A stretch of 61,588 nt of DNA. Origin: Anaerolineaceae bacterium UBA4775 (lineage in GTDB: Bacteria > Chloroflexota > Anaerolineae > Anaerolineales > Anaerolineaceae). This document shows, piece after piece, positions 61,566 through 61,588 of this stretch. Numbering within the stretch: the stretch's first letter is position 1; every line of letters begins with the position of its first letter. Below the pieces are notes generated by a model, which ran no database searches, had not been told where the DNA came from, and worked only from the letters and a program-made list of their open reading frames with translations. The translations under genes were made by a program, and so were the position numbers. Location: the NCBI GenBank assembly GCA_002403205.1, contig DHHJ01000013.1:1-61588 (forward strand). The letters run 5' to 3'.

Positions 61566-61588
61566 AAATGAAACCTCCCCGCAGCAAG
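61566..61588. repeat. Right copy of the terminal inverted repeat
   Basis: Reverse complement of 3-25, 23 of 23 bases. It ends in AAG; joined to the window start (AGCTT) with a two-base overlap, the ends would form a 46-base perfect palindrome centred on AAGCTT. It lies upstream of the giant signalling gene's promoter. Confidence 0.8.

Overview
The window reads as a chromosomal contig from an uncultured or little-studied member of the Chloroflexota, most likely class Anaerolineae. This is inferred from the gene families (a DUF2298 'YYY' membrane protein, a divergent 6-phosphofructokinase, a cyclase-like/ATPase/TPR/SpoIIE giant protein, an archaeal-type aspartyl-tRNA synthetase, an Sat-APS kinase fusion, GH2 and GH3 glycosidases, MeaB plus a B12 subunit), not from a marker gene. 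Base composition is moderately G+C-rich, coding density is high, and I see no rRNA, tRNA, CRISPR array, prophage or intact insertion sequence. Both ends carry the same short sequence in inverted orientation, so the contig probably stops at copies of one palindromic repeat.

Layout. 1-8.4 kb: tilS, then a leftward envelope/signalling block (degenerate tyrosine-recombinase-like protein, LCP ligase, membrane histidine-kinase-like protein with a low-complexity linker, LysM L,D-transpeptidase). 8.4-12.4 kb: DUF2298 membrane protein and gltX. 12.4-19.6 kb: leftward accessory and housekeeping genes (APH-like kinase, YgbA, a zinc-ribbon methyltransferase broken by a frameshift, a papain/C39-like protein next to an MFS transporter, SMI1/KNR4, YgiQ radical SAM, YjbQ). 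19.9-28.8 kb: beta-mannosidase, Sat-APS kinase, a divergent TetR/chromate-transporter pair, a disrupted SAM hydroxide adenosyltransferase, and a PFK paralogue lacking key active-site residues. 28.9-31.3 kb: a leftward Crp/Fnr - ferredoxin - DUF438/hemerythrin/PAS cluster, divergent from a GH3 beta-glucosidase (31.4-33.9 kb). 33.9-38.7 kb: a solitary PD-(D/E)XK nuclease, DUF2804, a MESH1-like HD hydrolase, a NYN-LOTUS protein and msrA/msrB. 38.9-40.9 kb: an ArsR - YraQ/ArsP-type permease - CxxC thioredoxin operon. 41.1-43.1 kb: two tandem DarA/PII-like proteins with an MFS transporter. 43.3-49.1 kb: kamA, prs, a GNAT, archaeal-type aspS, meaB and a methylmalonyl-CoA-mutase B12 subunit. 49.2-51.6 kb: a membrane protein and a Vps62-like protein. 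51.7-57.1 kb: flavin reductase, ruvB, queA and clpC. 57.1-61.5 kb: the 1451-residue signalling protein.

How parts work together. The Crp/Fnr-ferredoxin-hemerythrin genes look like an O2/NO/redox response unit. msrA/msrB repair oxidised methionine. The ArsR operon looks like metalloid sensing, export and thiol reduction. MESH1-like, DarA-like and SpoIIE-phosphatase proteins point to several stress second-messenger and anti-sigma routes. The two glycosidases suggest plant or microbial polysaccharide breakdown. Start codons were refined where a Shine-Dalgarno sequence, a promoter or a family N-terminus was decisive. All promoter and operator calls rest on sequence match only.
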